A stretch of DNA of 5,009 nt from Oscillospiraceae bacterium (GTDB lineage: Bacteria > Bacillota_A > Clostridia > Oscillospirales > Oscillospiraceae): positions 1 through 5,009 of the forward strand of contig JAFZOC010000072.1 of the NCBI GenBank assembly GCA_017550765.1, in the 5' to 3' direction. The stretch's first letter is position 1, and each line of letters opens with the position of its first letter. A program made the position numbers and the translations under genes. A model generated the notes under the pieces. It did not search any database. It was not told the DNA's origin and saw nothing but the letters and a program-made list of their open reading frames with translations. Of the stretch, positions 4,651 through 5,009 are shown one piece after another.

Positions 4651-5009
4651 ATGCGCAAGAAGACGAAGATCCTGCTGGCCTCCTATCTCTCCGTGCTGAT
4701 CCTGGCCCTGGCGCTCTATGCCTGGGCCGGGCAATGGGGCCTGGGCTGGTACCGGCGCAGCACAGGCGAGAGCGCGTCTCTGGCCTATGAGGAGACGGTG
4801 CGCTCCGTCCAGGAGCTGTCGGAGGCCCTGGAAAAGAGCCTCTACGCCACGGACCCGGAGATGTGCGACAGGATCTGCTGCGAGGCCTACGCCCGGGCCG
4901 CCGCGGCGGAGAGCGCCCTGGCCACGCTGCCCTTCTCCACCCAGGAGCTGGAGAAGCTGGCCGCCTTCCTCAACACCGCCGGGGACTATGTCTACAGCCT
5001 CTGCGGCAG
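4651..5009 (+). CDS. ypeB: spore germination protein YpeB, N-terminal part
   Basis: The first 119 residues are visible; the gene runs off the window. After a basic MRKKTK start comes one membrane segment (about 7-27, ILLASYLSVLILALALYAWAG) that would anchor the protein in the inner spore membrane as an uncleaved signal. The following helical region includes LEKSLYATDP (60-69), an Ala-rich helix, ALATLPFSTQELEKLAAFLNTAGDYVYSL (89-117), which I recognise as the conserved YpeB N-terminal pattern. Known YpeB proteins are about 450 residues with C-terminal PepSY domains, not visible here. YpeB stabilises and localises the cortex-lytic enzyme SleB in the spore so that peptidoglycan cortex can be broken down on germination. 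In Bacillus it sits directly after sleB; here gltX is upstream, so sleB would have to be downstream or elsewhere. The ATG follows a terminator T-run directly. Expression in the forespore is expected from the family, but I see no convincing SigG promoter. Confidence 0.87.
   Translation, partial: MRKKTKILLASYLSVLILALALYAWAGQWGLGWYRRSTGESASLAYEETVRSVQELSEALEKSLYATDPEMCDRICCEAYARAAAAESALATLPFSTQELEKLAAFLNTAGDYVYSLCG

Overview
The window reads as chromosomal DNA from a GC-rich, spore-forming member of the Firmicutes, probably a gut-type clostridium of the Oscillospiraceae/Eubacteriales kind. Three things support this. The coding regions strongly prefer G or C in the third codon position. The promoters and Shine-Dalgarno sites are of the SigA/Firmicute type. 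The last gene encodes the N-terminus of YpeB, a spore germination protein found only in endospore formers. The genus assignment is inference.

Layout. (i) 1-231, plus strand: the 3' end of a small unrecognised protein with a proline-rich linker and a leucine-rich C-terminus. (ii) 232-492: a gene-free spacer that is unusually rich in inverted repeats. It may hold a structured plus-strand RNA and ends in a strong hairpin. (iii) 493-2763, minus strand: trpS (tryptophanyl-tRNA synthetase) followed by a WecA/TagO-type polyprenyl-phosphate sugar-1-phosphate transferase, probably one transcription unit. The transferase has alanine where the family normally has the metal-binding aspartate of its FMGD-x-GS motif. 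(iv) 2764-2897: a compact divergent control region. Near-consensus SigA promoters for trpS (leftward) and gltX (rightward) share almost the whole -35 hexamer. (v) 2898-4382, plus strand: gltX (glutamyl-tRNA synthetase). (vi) 4383-4650: a repeat-rich spacer with a 25-bp purine-rich tandem duplication, then at least fifteen in-phase copies of an 8-bp pyrimidine-rich unit (TTCATYYC), then a strong intrinsic terminator. (vii) 4651-5009, plus strand: the start of ypeB. Its Shine-Dalgarno site lies inside the 3' arm of that terminator and its ATG follows the T-run directly.

TrpS and GltX charge tRNAs for translation. The TagO-like enzyme would start a lipid-linked cell-wall polymer or glycan at the membrane. 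YpeB acts later, in the spore, holding the cortex-lytic enzyme SleB. Neither synthetase gene has room for a T-box leader if the predicted promoters are used, so their expression is more likely set by the shared -35 promoter pair.

The strongest candidates for something undescribed are the octamer array with its inverted outlying copies, the terminator that doubles as the ypeB ribosome-binding region, the overlapping divergent promoters, and the altered active-site motif of the transferase. I see no defence system, mobile element, CRISPR array or tRNA/rRNA gene.
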